From Nostoc sp. FACHB-152 (GTDB lineage Bacteria > Cyanobacteriota > Cyanobacteriia > Cyanobacteriales > Nostocaceae): a DNA stretch of 64,000 nt. Below the pieces are notes generated by a model. It ran no database searches and was not told where the DNA came from. It was given only the letters and a program-made list of their open reading frames with translations. How positions within the stretch are numbered: position 1 is the stretch's first letter; the number at the start of each line of letters is the position of its first letter. Below, in pieces: positions 7,832-15,862 of this stretch. The stretch covers positions 1 through 64,000 of the forward strand of contig NZ_JACJRV010000010.1 in the NCBI RefSeq assembly GCF_014697475.1. Direction: 5' to 3'. The translations under genes and the position numbers were made by a program.

Positions 7832-8602
7832 TTAAATCCATTCTTCTACGGCTTGAGTTTCCGCCTTTATCAAACTTGCTTGTAAACTAGCTAAGTCTAC
7901 CTCTAAGGCTGGTTTATCTGTTAACAACTGTCCTTGGTGCAGGTGTAACAGCCTTGTACAAAATTTCTGGGCAAAGTCTAACTGGTGATTGACCATCAAA
8001 ATTGTAGTTTGTTGGGTTTTAGCTAGTTGAATTAAGATTTGCATCAGATTAGAGGCGGTACCCGCATCCAAGGCAGATGTTGGCTCATCTAATAGTAAGA
8101 TTTTGGGTTGAATAATTAAAGCACGAGCGATCGCAATTAATTGCCGTTGTCCTGCTGAAAGCTGTAACTCATTTTTACCTAACCAATCGTTAGGAATGTG
8201 CAATTGTTCCAGCCAATGGCTAACTCGTTGCTGAATAGTCTGTTTGGACATCCCACGCACAACTAAAGGATATTCTAAAGCTTGCTGGACTGTCATCCCT
8301 AGTAGCTTTGACTCTTGCAACACCAGTGTCACCATTTGGCGCAGCTGGATGGCAGGAATTTGGCGATACTCTTGATTGTCTAGATAGATTTTGCCGCTAG
8401 TAGGTTCACTCAAGCGATTGATTAGGCGTAGTAATGAGGTCTTTCCCGCACCAGTCACGCCGACAATAGCAATTCTTTCACCAGGGAATACTTGGAAAGA
8501 AATATCCCGCAAGATTGGGTATCCCTGGTGATTGCTTTTTAATTTTGTAAATAGATTAACTTGCTCAAGCTTGAGTTGGGCTTGTGAAGTGAAATTATCC
8601 AC
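7832..8602 (-). CDS. ABC transporter ATP-binding protein (FetA/YbbL-like)
   Basis: 256 aa ABC ATPase. Walker A G48-T55 (GVTGAGKT), Q-loop near residue 96 (LVLQESKL), signature LSAGQRQ near residue 150, Walker B ILLLDEP and the H-loop (MVNHQ). The single-domain layout and the signature LSAGQRQ resemble the FetA/YbbL group of ATPases, which pair with a FetB-type permease in iron efflux. No permease gene is next to it, so substrate and partner are unknown. The closest neighbour, on the same strand, is the membrane protein gene at 8855, which is not a recognisable ABC permease. Confidence 0.85.
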   Translation of the reverse strand: MDNFTSQAQLKLEQVNLFTKLKSNHQGYPILRDISFQVFPGERIAIVGVTGAGKTSLLRLINRLSEPTSGKIYLDNQEYRQIPAIQLRQMVTLVLQESKLLGMTVQQALEYPLVVRGMSKQTIQQRVSHWLEQLHIPNDWLGKNELQLSAGQRQLIAIARALIIQPKILLLDEPTSALDAGTASNLMQILIQLAKTQQTTILMVNHQLDFAQKFCTRLLHLHQGQLLTDKPALEVDLASLQASLIKAETQAVEEWI

Positions 8603-8724
8603 AGTTTAGAAATATAGCAGGTGAGAGGGAACAGGTGAGAGAATTAAAAGCCTTGGATAGGCTAGGTTTTTTCATCTGTTGATGTCTTAAACTATGCTTC
8701 GTTTGCTATGTATGATTTTTTTAT

Positions 8725-8846
8725 TCTCACGCAAAGGCGCAGAGGCAAGGCAGTGCGTTGGGCGGCTCTGCTGACTTGTTCGCCTTGGTCTCCGATTAGG
8801 AGAAGCAACTGCCGCGCGGAGAGTGCCTTTGAGCCTTTGCGTGAGA
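8725..8846. repeat. 122-bp element with 23-bp terminal inverted repeats
   Basis: The ends 8725-8747 and 8824-8846 are inverted repeats matching at 21 of 23 positions (each begins TCTCACGCAAAGG). The interior is GC-rich with short palindromic modules (GCGTTGGGCGGCTCTG, CTGCCGCGCGGAG). No coding frame. It looks like a small non-autonomous palindromic element or dispersed repeat of Nostocales type. Part of its interior (8755-8785, complement) is the intact version of the target into which the 124-bp element at 9605 inserted. Confidence 0.65.
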
Positions 8847-8854
8847 CTTTAAAT

Positions 8855-9412
8855 TTAAGATAGTGTCAAGGCTGTATTAATAGTCCAAGCATCGACTAAC
8901 AGCAGCAGTAATGTAAATCCAAATAAAATCGCATACATCCAAGGCTGTGCTAAGGGGCGGACATCTGTGGTGTCTATGCCTGTTTTTGCTTGGACGATGT
9001 TAACTAAACGGGCAAAACCAGCTACTCGCATCGGTAATAAATAAGCTTTACCATCTTTGCTGAGGAAATAATAAACCAGTCCCCCTTGACCAGTCGAGCG
9101 GGGCTTTAATTCTTTGACTTCTGACCAAGGTAAAGTCCAGCCTTTACGAAAGAAACGTGGAACCCACATAGGGTAAGTTACCTGAATTTCTTGGTCGTTG
9201 ACAATTACTCTTTCAGTCAACACAGCATATAGCCCGACAAAGCCGATACAAATTCCTACCCACAGTAATGAGGGTGGTGTTGGTGCTGCTGTTGCTTGGG
9301 CTAAAAATGGCAATGGCACTGTAAGTGCTACATATAAACTCAACAGCGTAATCCGAATCAACGGCGATAGGCGAAAAATAGTAATAGAGGTATTAGCTGA
9401 GTTTGCTGTCAC
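8855..9412 (-). CDS. Cyanobacterial membrane protein of unknown function
   Basis: 185 aa with three likely membrane segments: about 18-37 (LIRITLLSLYVALTVPLPFL), 48-65 (LLWVGICIGFVGLYAVL) and 158-178 (MYAILFGFTLLLLLVD). Between the second and third lies a soluble region (TERVIVNDQEIQVTYP onward, with WTLPWSEVKELKPRS) with the strand-rich pattern of a bacterial PH-like domain. No catalytic motif. Its start at 9412 lies just downstream of the repeat-rich 9413-9846 region. Confidence 0.65.
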   Translation of the reverse strand: MTANSANTSITIFRLSPLIRITLLSLYVALTVPLPFLAQATAAPTPPSLLWVGICIGFVGLYAVLTERVIVNDQEIQVTYPMWVPRFFRKGWTLPWSEVKELKPRSTGQGGLVYYFLSKDGKAYLLPMRVAGFARLVNIVQAKTGIDTTDVRPLAQPWMYAILFGFTLLLLLVDAWTINTALTLS

Positions 9413-9846
9413 GGTTCCATTAAGATTGTTGCTTTCAGTTTTATCCTAACTGGAAGCAGAGTAGAGAAGCGAAAGTTGAGGCAGCGTGTTGCTGTGAGTC
9501 CAGCACTGCGGGAGGGTTGTCCTCCGCAGGCGACTGGCGTTAGCGACGCAGGAGCGTCACCCGAAGGGGGTTCCCATGCCACATACTTCAAGTCGGCAGA
9601 GCTGCAATACGGTTCGGATAAGCATTTTGAACTAAGAATTGGTTTGGGGAAAAGGTTAAAGGGTAAGGGTTAAAGGTTTTTTCTTCCCCTTTCCCCCTTC
9701 GCCTTTCCCCTTTAACCGAACCGTATTGGACAGAGCCGCCCAACGCAGTGGCTCCCCGTTGTAGCGACTGCCGTCGCGTTTCTACATCTGGTGGAATGAC
9801 GAAAAATCAAGATTAATAGGACACGCCCTAGCCTCTGTTTCCTTTA
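9413..9846. other. Repeat-rich intergenic region
   Basis: 434 bp with no gene. It holds GC-rich hairpins (CTGCGGGAGG-GTTGT-CCTCCGCAG near 9507-9531; GACGC/GCGTC near 9543-9558) and the 124-bp MITE-like element, all sitting upstream of the membrane protein and downstream of the M16 gene. The open frame across it is a translation of repeats and is not considered a gene. Confidence 0.7.
9605..9728 (+). mobile_element. 124-bp MITE-like element, copy 1
   Basis: Terminal inverted repeats of 13 bp (CAATACGGTTCGG ... CCGAACCGTATTG). The interior is a purine/pyrimidine-skewed imperfect palindrome (GGTTAAAGGGTAAGGG ... CCCTTTAACC) and has no coding capacity. A second copy of identical length lies in the opposite orientation at 30043-30166. 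The flanks carry a 10-bp direct repeat with 8 of 10 matches (GGCAGAGCTG left, GACAGAGCCG right). A TSD of this size would fit mobilisation by an IS4-group-like transposase (inference). Confidence 0.8.
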
Positions 9847-11130
9847 CTACCCTAATGCACTATTAATTGCATCTTCTTGCCCAACTAAAGATAAGTAAGG
9901 TTCCTTTAAATAGCGGGTAGCAGTTGCTTTTGCATCATCAACATTGACTGCGGCAATTATCTCTTGAAATTTACTGTCAAAATTAATGCCCAAGCCTAAA
10001 ATTTCATACCAACCGTAAATTTGAGCAATTTGCCCATTAGTTTGTTTACCAAGGGCATACTGTCCCAAGATTTTATTTTTAGCAGCTTGAAATGCGCTTT
10101 CTGATACTTCTGTAGAACAAAGTAAGTCTACCTCTTTCCACAGTCCTTCTAAGGCAATACTGGTATTTTCTGGGGCTGTACCCATGTAGACGACAAATGA
10201 GCCTGGATATAACTTAGTGGGATAAAAAGCCGAGACTTCGTAAGCTAAACCCCGCTTTTCTCGCAATTCCACAAATAAACGACTTGATAACCCATTGCCT
10301 AAGTAAGTAGACAGCAGTTTGAGTGAGGCGTAGTCTGGAGAACTGACTGCGGCTCCTAAATAACCCAACATCACAATTGATTGCTGTGTCTGTAGCGGCT
10401 TCAGCCGATGTTGTGGGTTGACTGGAATTTCTGGCAAATTCAGGATGGGTAGTGGTTGTGTTGGTACTTGCCAGTCACCAAACACTTGCTCTACCAATGC
10501 TACTGCCTCTGTTAAGGTAATTCTTCCGGCAATACTAATTACTAAATTATCTGGACGAAAGTGAGTTTGATGATACTGCACCAAGTCAGAACGAGTAATG
10601 CTGCTCATGGTGGTTTCATCCCCTAGTAAAGACATAGCATAGGGATGATTTTGGTACATCGCTTGGCGCATTTGCTCGAAGGCGAGGGTAAAAGGCTGCT
10701 CTTTTTGCGAGCGAATATCTTGGAGTGCCAAACGTCGTTCTAGTTCTACTTGTTCTTCGGGGAAGGTTGGCGATCGCAAAATTCGCCCTGTCAGTGCTAA
10801 TATCTCTGGAAAGTCTGATGTAACTGTTTTCAACGACAGCAAAAAATAATCTGTAGAGGTATCCGCGCTCAAACTAGCCCCTACAGACTCTACTTGTTCG
10901 GCAATTTCTAAGCTGGAAAGCCCATCACATCCCTTTGTCATCACAGCAGAGAGTAAATGTGCTAACCCCGCTTGCTCTGGTTTTTCGTAACAACTACCAG
11001 CACGAATAAAAATTCGCGCCGCAATAATATCCGCCGCCGGATTTTCTGCTGTCAAAACTACAATACCGTTGTTGAGTACAGTGCGATGGATGGGGGAGTG
11101 AGAAAGGGCAGTTTTCACAGTTTGAGTCAT
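9847..11130 (-). CDS. M16 family peptidase-like protein, zinc motif degenerate
   Basis: 427 aa with the pitrilysin/insulinase fold (two M16 halves; LRxGSCYE-type start, AHLLSAV helix, HFRPDNLVISIAG linking strand, LREKRGLAYEVSA in the second half). The zinc site HXXEH is changed to H58-L-L-S61-A62, so the catalytic Glu and second His are missing. It should be a non-catalytic partner. The next gene upstream on the same strand (11213) encodes an M16 protein with an intact site, 82 bp away; an active/inactive heterodimer is the usual arrangement in this family. Probably binds and holds peptides. Confidence 0.88.
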   Translation of the reverse strand: MTQTVKTALSHSPIHRTVLNNGIVVLTAENPAADIIAARIFIRAGSCYEKPEQAGLAHLLSAVMTKGCDGLSSLEIAEQVESVGASLSADTSTDYFLLSLKTVTSDFPEILALTGRILRSPTFPEEQVELERRLALQDIRSQKEQPFTLAFEQMRQAMYQNHPYAMSLLGDETTMSSITRSDLVQYHQTHFRPDNLVISIAGRITLTEAVALVEQVFGDWQVPTQPLPILNLPEIPVNPQHRLKPLQTQQSIVMLGYLGAAVSSPDYASLKLLSTYLGNGLSSRLFVELREKRGLAYEVSAFYPTKLYPGSFVVYMGTAPENTSIALEGLWKEVDLLCSTEVSESAFQAAKNKILGQYALGKQTNGQIAQIYGWYEILGLGINFDSKFQEIIAAVNVDDAKATATRYLKEPYLSLVGQEDAINSALG

Positions 11131-11132
11131 TA

Positions 11133-11168
11133 GTCAATGGTCAATAGTCGATGGTCAATAGTCATTTG
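11133..11168. repeat. Heptanucleotide repeat (GTCAATG/A)n
   Basis: Period-7 run GTCAATG GTCAATA GTCGATG GTCAATA between the two M16 genes. Confidence 0.75.
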
Positions 11169-11212
11169 TTTTTCCCTCTCGCCCCTGTTCCCTTGCCTCT
11201 TCCTAGCATGGA

Positions 11213-12481
11213 TTAACATGGTCTGAGGATCGTAACTGCATAATCTTGAGGTGACAGATACTGTTTAGCTAATTGTTGCAGTTCTTGAGTAGTAAATGAC
11301 TGAATTTGTTGCGGATAAGTTACCGCAACTTCGGCTTGCGCGATAGTGTTGTAGTAACCATACAGTCCTGTCAGTTGACTTGGCGTTTCAGTCGAAAAGG
11401 CATACTCATTACATAACAGCCTACGCATTCGAGCCAGTTCTTGTTCTTTAATTCCTTCAGTTTGCAAATCATGCAAATGAGAGCAAATTAAATACTCTAC
11501 TTTCTCTAAGTTCTCTGGCTCTAACCAAGCAGTAATTGTAAATAAACTTGATTCTTGTTGTAGAGAAAAATTACTACAAACTCCTTGTACTAATTGCTTT
11601 TCTTCTCGTAAATCACGTACTAAGCGTGAAATTCGCCCTTCTGTTAAGAATACAGATAACACATCTAAGCCATAGGCGGTGCGGAGTTGTTCAACTCCGG
11701 GCGCAGTCCACGCCATCAGCAACCGGGCTTGTTCTAGGCGCGGTAAACAAAGCTCTTGACGCTGTATACCTTTAATAACTGGTTGTGATACTTTTACCGA
11801 CTGGGGACAAGCAATTGGTTCGCTAAAATTAGCAAATGATTTATTTACTAATTCGTATGCTGTTTCTTGTTCAATTCCACCTACAACTACCACTGTCATG
11901 TTTTCTGGTTGGTAGTGAGCGCGATAAAAACAGCGCATATCTTCTGGAGACTGCTGTATGAGTTCTACTTCGCTACCCATTACAGAGCGTCCATAAGGAT
12001 GGTGCTGATAAACATTTTTGATCAAAGACTGAAATCCTAGCCAGTCGGGATCATCGTTGCAGGAGCGAATTTCTTCTAAAACTACATCCCGTTCCCGCCC
12101 AAATTCATCTTCAGGAATTGCGGCATTAACTAGTAGTTCTGCTAAATGTGGTAAGGTATCTGCTAGATAAGACGCAGCAGTTGTTACGTAATAATGAGCA
12201 TAGTCGTAACTAGTCGCGGCATTACTAACTCCACCACGATTTTCGATTTTGCGATCAAAAGCTCCAGGGGCTAGTTTGGCTGTCCCTTTAAAAATCATAT
12301 GTTCTAAAAAATGAGCCATACCATACCAAGGTTCTGGCTCCCTGGCTGCTCCAGCACGCACCCAAACATCGGCCACAACTACAGGAGTTGTGGGAATTTC
12401 TTGATGAATTAACGTTAAGCCATTGTCTAGTCTGACAACCGAGGCTGGAAAAACTGAATTAATTAATTGTTGGTGTGACAA
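11213..12481 (-). CDS. M16 family zinc metallopeptidase, active subunit
   Basis: 422 aa. Intact HXXEH at H57-F-L-E60-H61 and the third zinc ligand at E137 (ERDVVLEEI), 76 residues on as expected. It has RAGAAREPEPWYGMAHFLEHM at the N-terminal half and REEKQLVQGV in the second half for substrate binding. Processing peptidases of this group degrade or trim short peptides, including transit-type and signal peptides. Transcribed with, and just upstream of, the degenerate M16 gene. No signal peptide. Confidence 0.92.
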   Translation of the reverse strand: MSHQQLINSVFPASVVRLDNGLTLIHQEIPTTPVVVADVWVRAGAAREPEPWYGMAHFLEHMIFKGTAKLAPGAFDRKIENRGGVSNAATSYDYAHYYVTTAASYLADTLPHLAELLVNAAIPEDEFGRERDVVLEEIRSCNDDPDWLGFQSLIKNVYQHHPYGRSVMGSEVELIQQSPEDMRCFYRAHYQPENMTVVVVGGIEQETAYELVNKSFANFSEPIACPQSVKVSQPVIKGIQRQELCLPRLEQARLLMAWTAPGVEQLRTAYGLDVLSVFLTEGRISRLVRDLREEKQLVQGVCSNFSLQQESSLFTITAWLEPENLEKVEYLICSHLHDLQTEGIKEQELARMRRLLCNEYAFSTETPSQLTGLYGYYNTIAQAEVAVTYPQQIQSFTTQELQQLAKQYLSPQDYAVTILRPC

Positions 12482-12834
12482 TTTTTGGTAGTTTTAACCA
12501 CAATTTAATATAATTCGGCTATCTTAACTCTTAACTAAATCTAAATTAGAATCAATTGATACAGATTTAATTTTATTAATCATATATTCTTTCCACGTTG
12601 GATATAGGGGTTAGGAGTTAGAGGCTAAGATCTAGATTCAGAGGAGCGATCGCGCTAAGATATAAAAATTATTAAGTTTTATTACTATAAATAATTAGGA
12701 GCAGCAGAACTAATTCCAACCTACTGCACAAATAATATTGTTGGGTTACACTTCGTTAGATCCCACTTTGTATCTAAATTTATTTAGATTTTTCAATATT
12801 TATTTTTGCTATTTATGCTAATTCAAAATATTAA

Positions 12835-12865
12835 AGCTCCCAAGTTTTAAATAAATTTGGGAGCT
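12835..12865 (-). terminator. Hairpin terminator downstream of 6S RNA
   Basis: Stem AGCTCCCAA / TTGGGAGCT with a 13-nt loop, followed on the minus strand by a T-rich run (TTTAATATTTTG). It lies just past the predicted 6S RNA 3' end. Confidence 0.65.
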
Positions 12866-12876
12866 AAAAATTTTAA

Positions 12877-13058
12877 GTTCACCGCAACGCCGTTTTACCT
12901 AAGTTTATGACCTGGTTAAACCAGGTGGGAATTGATGTTGCTCGTTTAAAGTTTCCGGGTACCAGCCCGGTCTACTGCCACGAGAACGATTTAGTTCCCT
13001 TTTCTTTAAAGACATAGATCAAAAAACTTGATGGCAGTCACCAACGTCGCAGTGCAAC
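12877..13058 (-). ncRNA. ssrS: 6S RNA (ssrS/ssaA)
   Basis: About 182 nt on the minus strand, the usual cyanobacterial length. The 5' end (GTTGCACTGCGACG) and 3' end (GGCGTTGCGGTGAAC) pair into the closing stem with a few G-U pairs. The middle forms a long irregular hairpin with a large bubble. An internal arm runs from GACCGGGCTGG to CCGG, and GACTGCC pairs with GGCAGT. An exact TATAAT lies 7 nt upstream of the predicted start, and a hairpin terminator follows. 6S RNA binds sigma-70-type RNA polymerase holoenzyme by mimicking an open promoter. Cyanobacterial 6S is often found next to purK, which lies directly upstream on the same strand. The call is by structure, promoter and synteny; exact ends are approximate. 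The rest of 12482-13118 is AT-rich and shows nothing else. Confidence 0.75.
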
Positions 13059-13064
13059 TAATTC

Positions 13065-13070
13065 ATTATA
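13065..13070 (-). promoter_or_regulatory. -10 box of the 6S RNA promoter
   Basis: Perfect TATAAT on the minus strand, 6-7 nt before the predicted 6S start. The -35 region is not a good match to TTGACA, so the transcription start is estimated from the -10 only. Confidence 0.55.
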
Positions 13071-13118
13071 GCCTTCTCAACCACTTTGTGTGACTAATAT
13101 GAAAATTTTCTGACCAAT

Positions 13119-14261
13119 TTAATTGGGATACCAGATAGATTCTATGGTGTGGGCGAGACTATTTGCTGCTTCTTGGTTCTGTGCATCTAGCAAAACTGTA
13201 ACGTGTCCTAACTTGCGCCCTGGACGAGATTCTGTTTTGCCGTACCAATGAACGCTTGCGTGAGGAATTGCGGCTAATTGTTGGCGTTTGTTTTGATAGT
13301 CGCTTTCGGAATTTTCGTATCCTAAAAGGTTGACCATTACAGCAGCTTTACAGTGTAGCACAGGATTGCCCAAAGGTAGACCACACACGGCTCTGAGGTG
13401 CTGTTCAAATTGTGAAGTTTCGCAAGCATCTATCGAAAAATGTCCGGAATTGTGTGTCCGAGGAGCGATTTCATTAACTAAAACTTTGCCATCTGTGGTA
13501 AGAAATAGCTCAATCCCAAAAACGCCCACAGCTTCTAAGCTATTTAATAGAGTACGAGCGATCGCTTCACTTTGTTGGGCTTGATTTGGTGTAATCTCAG
13601 CAGGTGCTATTACTCGCCGGCATACCTGTTGTTCTTGTTGAGTTTCTACCACTGGATAGATGACAACCTCGCCATTTATAGAACGTGCTGCAATAACCGC
13701 TAGTTCTCGCTCAAATGGCACAAATTTTTCGATTAAATATTGTGATTGAATTGCTGCATTCGATAACTTTTGCTGTAAATTTGCTAAATCTTCGATGATA
13801 AATGTCCCTTGTCCGTCGTAACCATGTCGTCGAGATTTTAAAACAACTGGAAAACCTAAATGCTCTATTTCTGCGAGATTGTCTATATTATCTACAGCAA
13901 AAAATTGGGGTACAGGTAATCCTAAATCCCTCAAATAACAACGCTGATGATATTTATCTAATAGCGGTGATAACGCTTCTAACCTGGGACGGAAGCAAAC
14001 ACCTTGATTTGCTAATAAAGATAAAGCATTGAGGTCAACAAATTCGTTTTCAAAGGTGATGACATCGCTTTTTTGAGCTAAGATTTCGGTTGCTTTTGCG
14101 TCATCAATTGCAGCAAAAACTGTATCCTGGGCAATGCTGACTGCGGGATCAGACTCGCTAGGAGTTTGCACTACTAATTCTACTCCTAGTTTCTTCGCTG
14201 CCTCCCCCATCATCCAGGCTAGTTGCCCACCACCAATTACACCAACACGCTTCATCGACAT
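13119..14261 (-). CDS. purK: N5-carboxyaminoimidazole ribonucleotide synthetase
   Basis: 380 aa ATP-grasp enzyme of purine synthesis: AIR + ATP + bicarbonate to N5-CAIR. N-terminal GVIGGGQLAWM nucleotide loop, central ATP-grasp (VVLKSRRHGYDGQGT, FVPFERELAVI, and VNEIAPRTHNSGH metal/ATP site) and C-terminal domain ending in PGRKLGHVTV. Full length for the family. Its start overlaps the 3' end of the upstream pentapeptide gene by 10 bp, which suggests translational coupling. The 6S RNA gene follows it on the same strand. Confidence 0.96.
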   Translation of the reverse strand: MSMKRVGVIGGGQLAWMMGEAAKKLGVELVVQTPSESDPAVSIAQDTVFAAIDDAKATEILAQKSDVITFENEFVDLNALSLLANQGVCFRPRLEALSPLLDKYHQRCYLRDLGLPVPQFFAVDNIDNLAEIEHLGFPVVLKSRRHGYDGQGTFIIEDLANLQQKLSNAAIQSQYLIEKFVPFERELAVIAARSINGEVVIYPVVETQQEQQVCRRVIAPAEITPNQAQQSEAIARTLLNSLEAVGVFGIELFLTTDGKVLVNEIAPRTHNSGHFSIDACETSQFEQHLRAVCGLPLGNPVLHCKAAVMVNLLGYENSESDYQNKRQQLAAIPHASVHWYGKTESRPGRKLGHVTVLLDAQNQEAANSLAHTIESIWYPN

Positions 14262-14836
14262 CCTAGAGAATCACGAGTTTCTACGCCAGTCTTAGAATTT
14301 ATGCCACTGGCTTTGCTGCACAGTTCTTTAATTTGCGCTTTATCCAAAATTGCATCGGTGAAGTCTGCACCTTGGATATTCACATCTGTAAAGAGGGCGC
14401 GAAGTAATAATGCTTCTTTGAAAACGGCATCGCTTAAATCTGCCCCTGTCAAGTTTACCTGATCGACCATCGCATTTGTTAAATCGGCTTGGTGAAGATT
14501 TGCGTTTGTCATCACTGAAGCACTCATGACTGCTCCGCGCAAGTCTGCACCTGTAAAATTAGCCATTTCCATATTCGCGTTAGAAAACTCAGCCGCTTGC
14601 AAACTCTGTCCAGAAAAATCGCGTCTGCCTAACTCTGCATTGCTAAAAGATAGCGGATGAGTCCAGTCTACGGCTAGGGCTGGAGAAGGCAAGAGGCAGG
14701 AGGCAGGAGGCAGGATGAAAAGGGTAATCAAAACTTTAATTAAAGCCTTTCTAACTATTTGAGACTTGTTTACTTGTTGAATAAAGCAAAATACTAAAAT
14801 TCCTATAATTAATGCTATTCCTTGCTGCCAAAACAT
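14252..14836 (-). CDS. Pentapeptide-repeat protein with N-terminal signal/anchor
   Basis: 194 aa. A hydrophobic N-terminus (about 7-20) and a second hydrophobic stretch before residue 56 give an export or membrane-anchor signal (ends ALA-VDW). From about residue 65 to 175 come pentapeptide repeats of the A(D/N)LXX type (ANFTGADLRGAVMSASVMTNANLHQADL), about 15 to 18 in all, forming a right-handed quadrilateral beta-helix. Residues 45-54 (PPASCLLPSPA) are encoded by a GGCAGGA heptanucleotide repeat at 14684-14715, so the repeat has expanded inside the coding sequence within the export-signal region without breaking the frame. Upstream partner of purK by overlap. Function unknown. Confidence 0.8.
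   Translation of the reverse strand: MFWQQGIALIIGILVFCFIQQVNKSQIVRKALIKVLITLFILPPASCLLPSPALAVDWTHPLSFSNAELGRRDFSGQSLQAAEFSNANMEMANFTGADLRGAVMSASVMTNANLHQADLTNAMVDQVNLTGADLSDAVFKEALLLRALFTDVNIQGADFTDAILDKAQIKELCSKASGINSKTGVETRDSLGCR
14684..14715. repeat. Heptanucleotide repeat (GGCAGGA)n inside a gene
   Basis: Period-7 run GGCAAGA GGCAGGA GGCAGGA GGCAGGA, within the pentapeptide-repeat gene. It is in frame over its length, adding hydrophobic/proline residues to the leader. Confidence 0.8.
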
Positions 14837-15492
14837 ATCTGTTAGCCTATTGAGTATTTAATTGCTGTAATTGAGGTGTTGTATTTGACTTCATCTTAAC
14901 ATTTCGTAACTAAAGATATGCGATCGCCACAAAACAAACAGCAAGTTCTTACCCAAGGCTGACTTATTACATTGCCATTTCATCAAGAAATCTATATATC
15001 AAAAGTTCTATTTCTTTGATTGCTAACTCTTGAAGAAGTCGCTACAGCATATACTCACTTTGAACTTTACAAATCTTGATTTTCTCTGATTAATTTTGCG
15101 ATATAAAGATTTTATGATTAGACATCTATAAATAGAATTATTTACATTTCTTTATTATGGATTTTCCAGGTAAAGTTTATTGTATTTTGCGTTTAACACT
15201 CACTCTCGACTGTTAGTGTTTTTATTAAGGTGAGCAGTCAGCATTGCTTGAGCATATTAATTATCTGTCTCAAATGCCCAGTCGGCTGCACAAGAGGAGA
15301 AATTAACTAGATCGCAAATAGTTTTTTAGCCAGTGCAGAAAGTAGAAGGAAGTCGAAAGTTCAAGAGTATACAAAATAGGTTTGTTAGCCTTCTCTAACG
15401 GTCGGGTTATTTCCATTGCTACTTGCTAGTTAGAAACCTATCAGTTTATATTCAAAAACTACACAAAAGTCACAAGCTGCATTTTTACGCTA
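14837..15492. other. Intergenic region, possible hairpin at 15195-15225
   Basis: 656 bp between divergent genes. AT-rich. A weak stem-loop near 15195-15225 (AACACT ... AGTGTT followed by TTTT) could be a terminator or end of a small RNA on the plus strand, but no upstream transcript is obvious. The stretch 15300-15490 should carry the promoter of the next gene. No gene seen. Confidence 0.4.
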
Positions 15493-15816
15493 ATGATGAA
15501 ACATTATTCTCTTGAATGGATTGAGGCATGGTGCCAAGAAAATGGCTGGACAGAATTATTTGTCGAGCGGCGTAACAATTATTGGGCATTTCCTCCTGGA
15601 GGAGTAATGCCGGAACCAATTCCATCTCATGTACTGAGAGGAATTAAAGCCCAAAAAGGACTCACCTTTGAAGAAAGAATTTGGTCGATGTCAGCATTGA
15701 TTGGTACAGTTGTAGCTGTTGTTAGCACCTTTATACTCAGATGCCCAATGCCATTGGTATTGGCGTTTGCCTTTAACGCTGTGACGGTAGCTCAATTTGA
15801 AATGGAAGATGTTTAG
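15493..15816 (+). CDS. Conserved hypothetical protein with C-terminal membrane segments
   Basis: 107 aa. The N-terminal half is soluble and aromatic (SLEWIEAWCQENGWTELF, then NNYWAFPPGGVMPEPIP). The C-terminal part has one or two hydrophobic segments (MSALIGTVVAVVSTFIL and MPLVLAFAFNAVTVA). It looks like a cyanobacterial small membrane-associated protein. Not recognised further. Confidence 0.65.
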   Translation: MMKHYSLEWIEAWCQENGWTELFVERRNNYWAFPPGGVMPEPIPSHVLRGIKAQKGLTFEERIWSMSALIGTVVAVVSTFILRCPMPLVLAFAFNAVTVAQFEMEDV

Positions 15817-15862
15817 TAGAGTCAATAGTCAATAGTTATGGCAGTGGACAATTGGCTTTTGA

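Noticed and set aside
9476-9673. 65-codon open frame upstream of the M16 genes
   Set aside because: It lies in GC-rich hairpin repeats and runs into the 124-bp element.
15195-15225. Small RNA gene
   Set aside because: Only a weak stem-loop is visible; no promoter or conserved structure could be supported.
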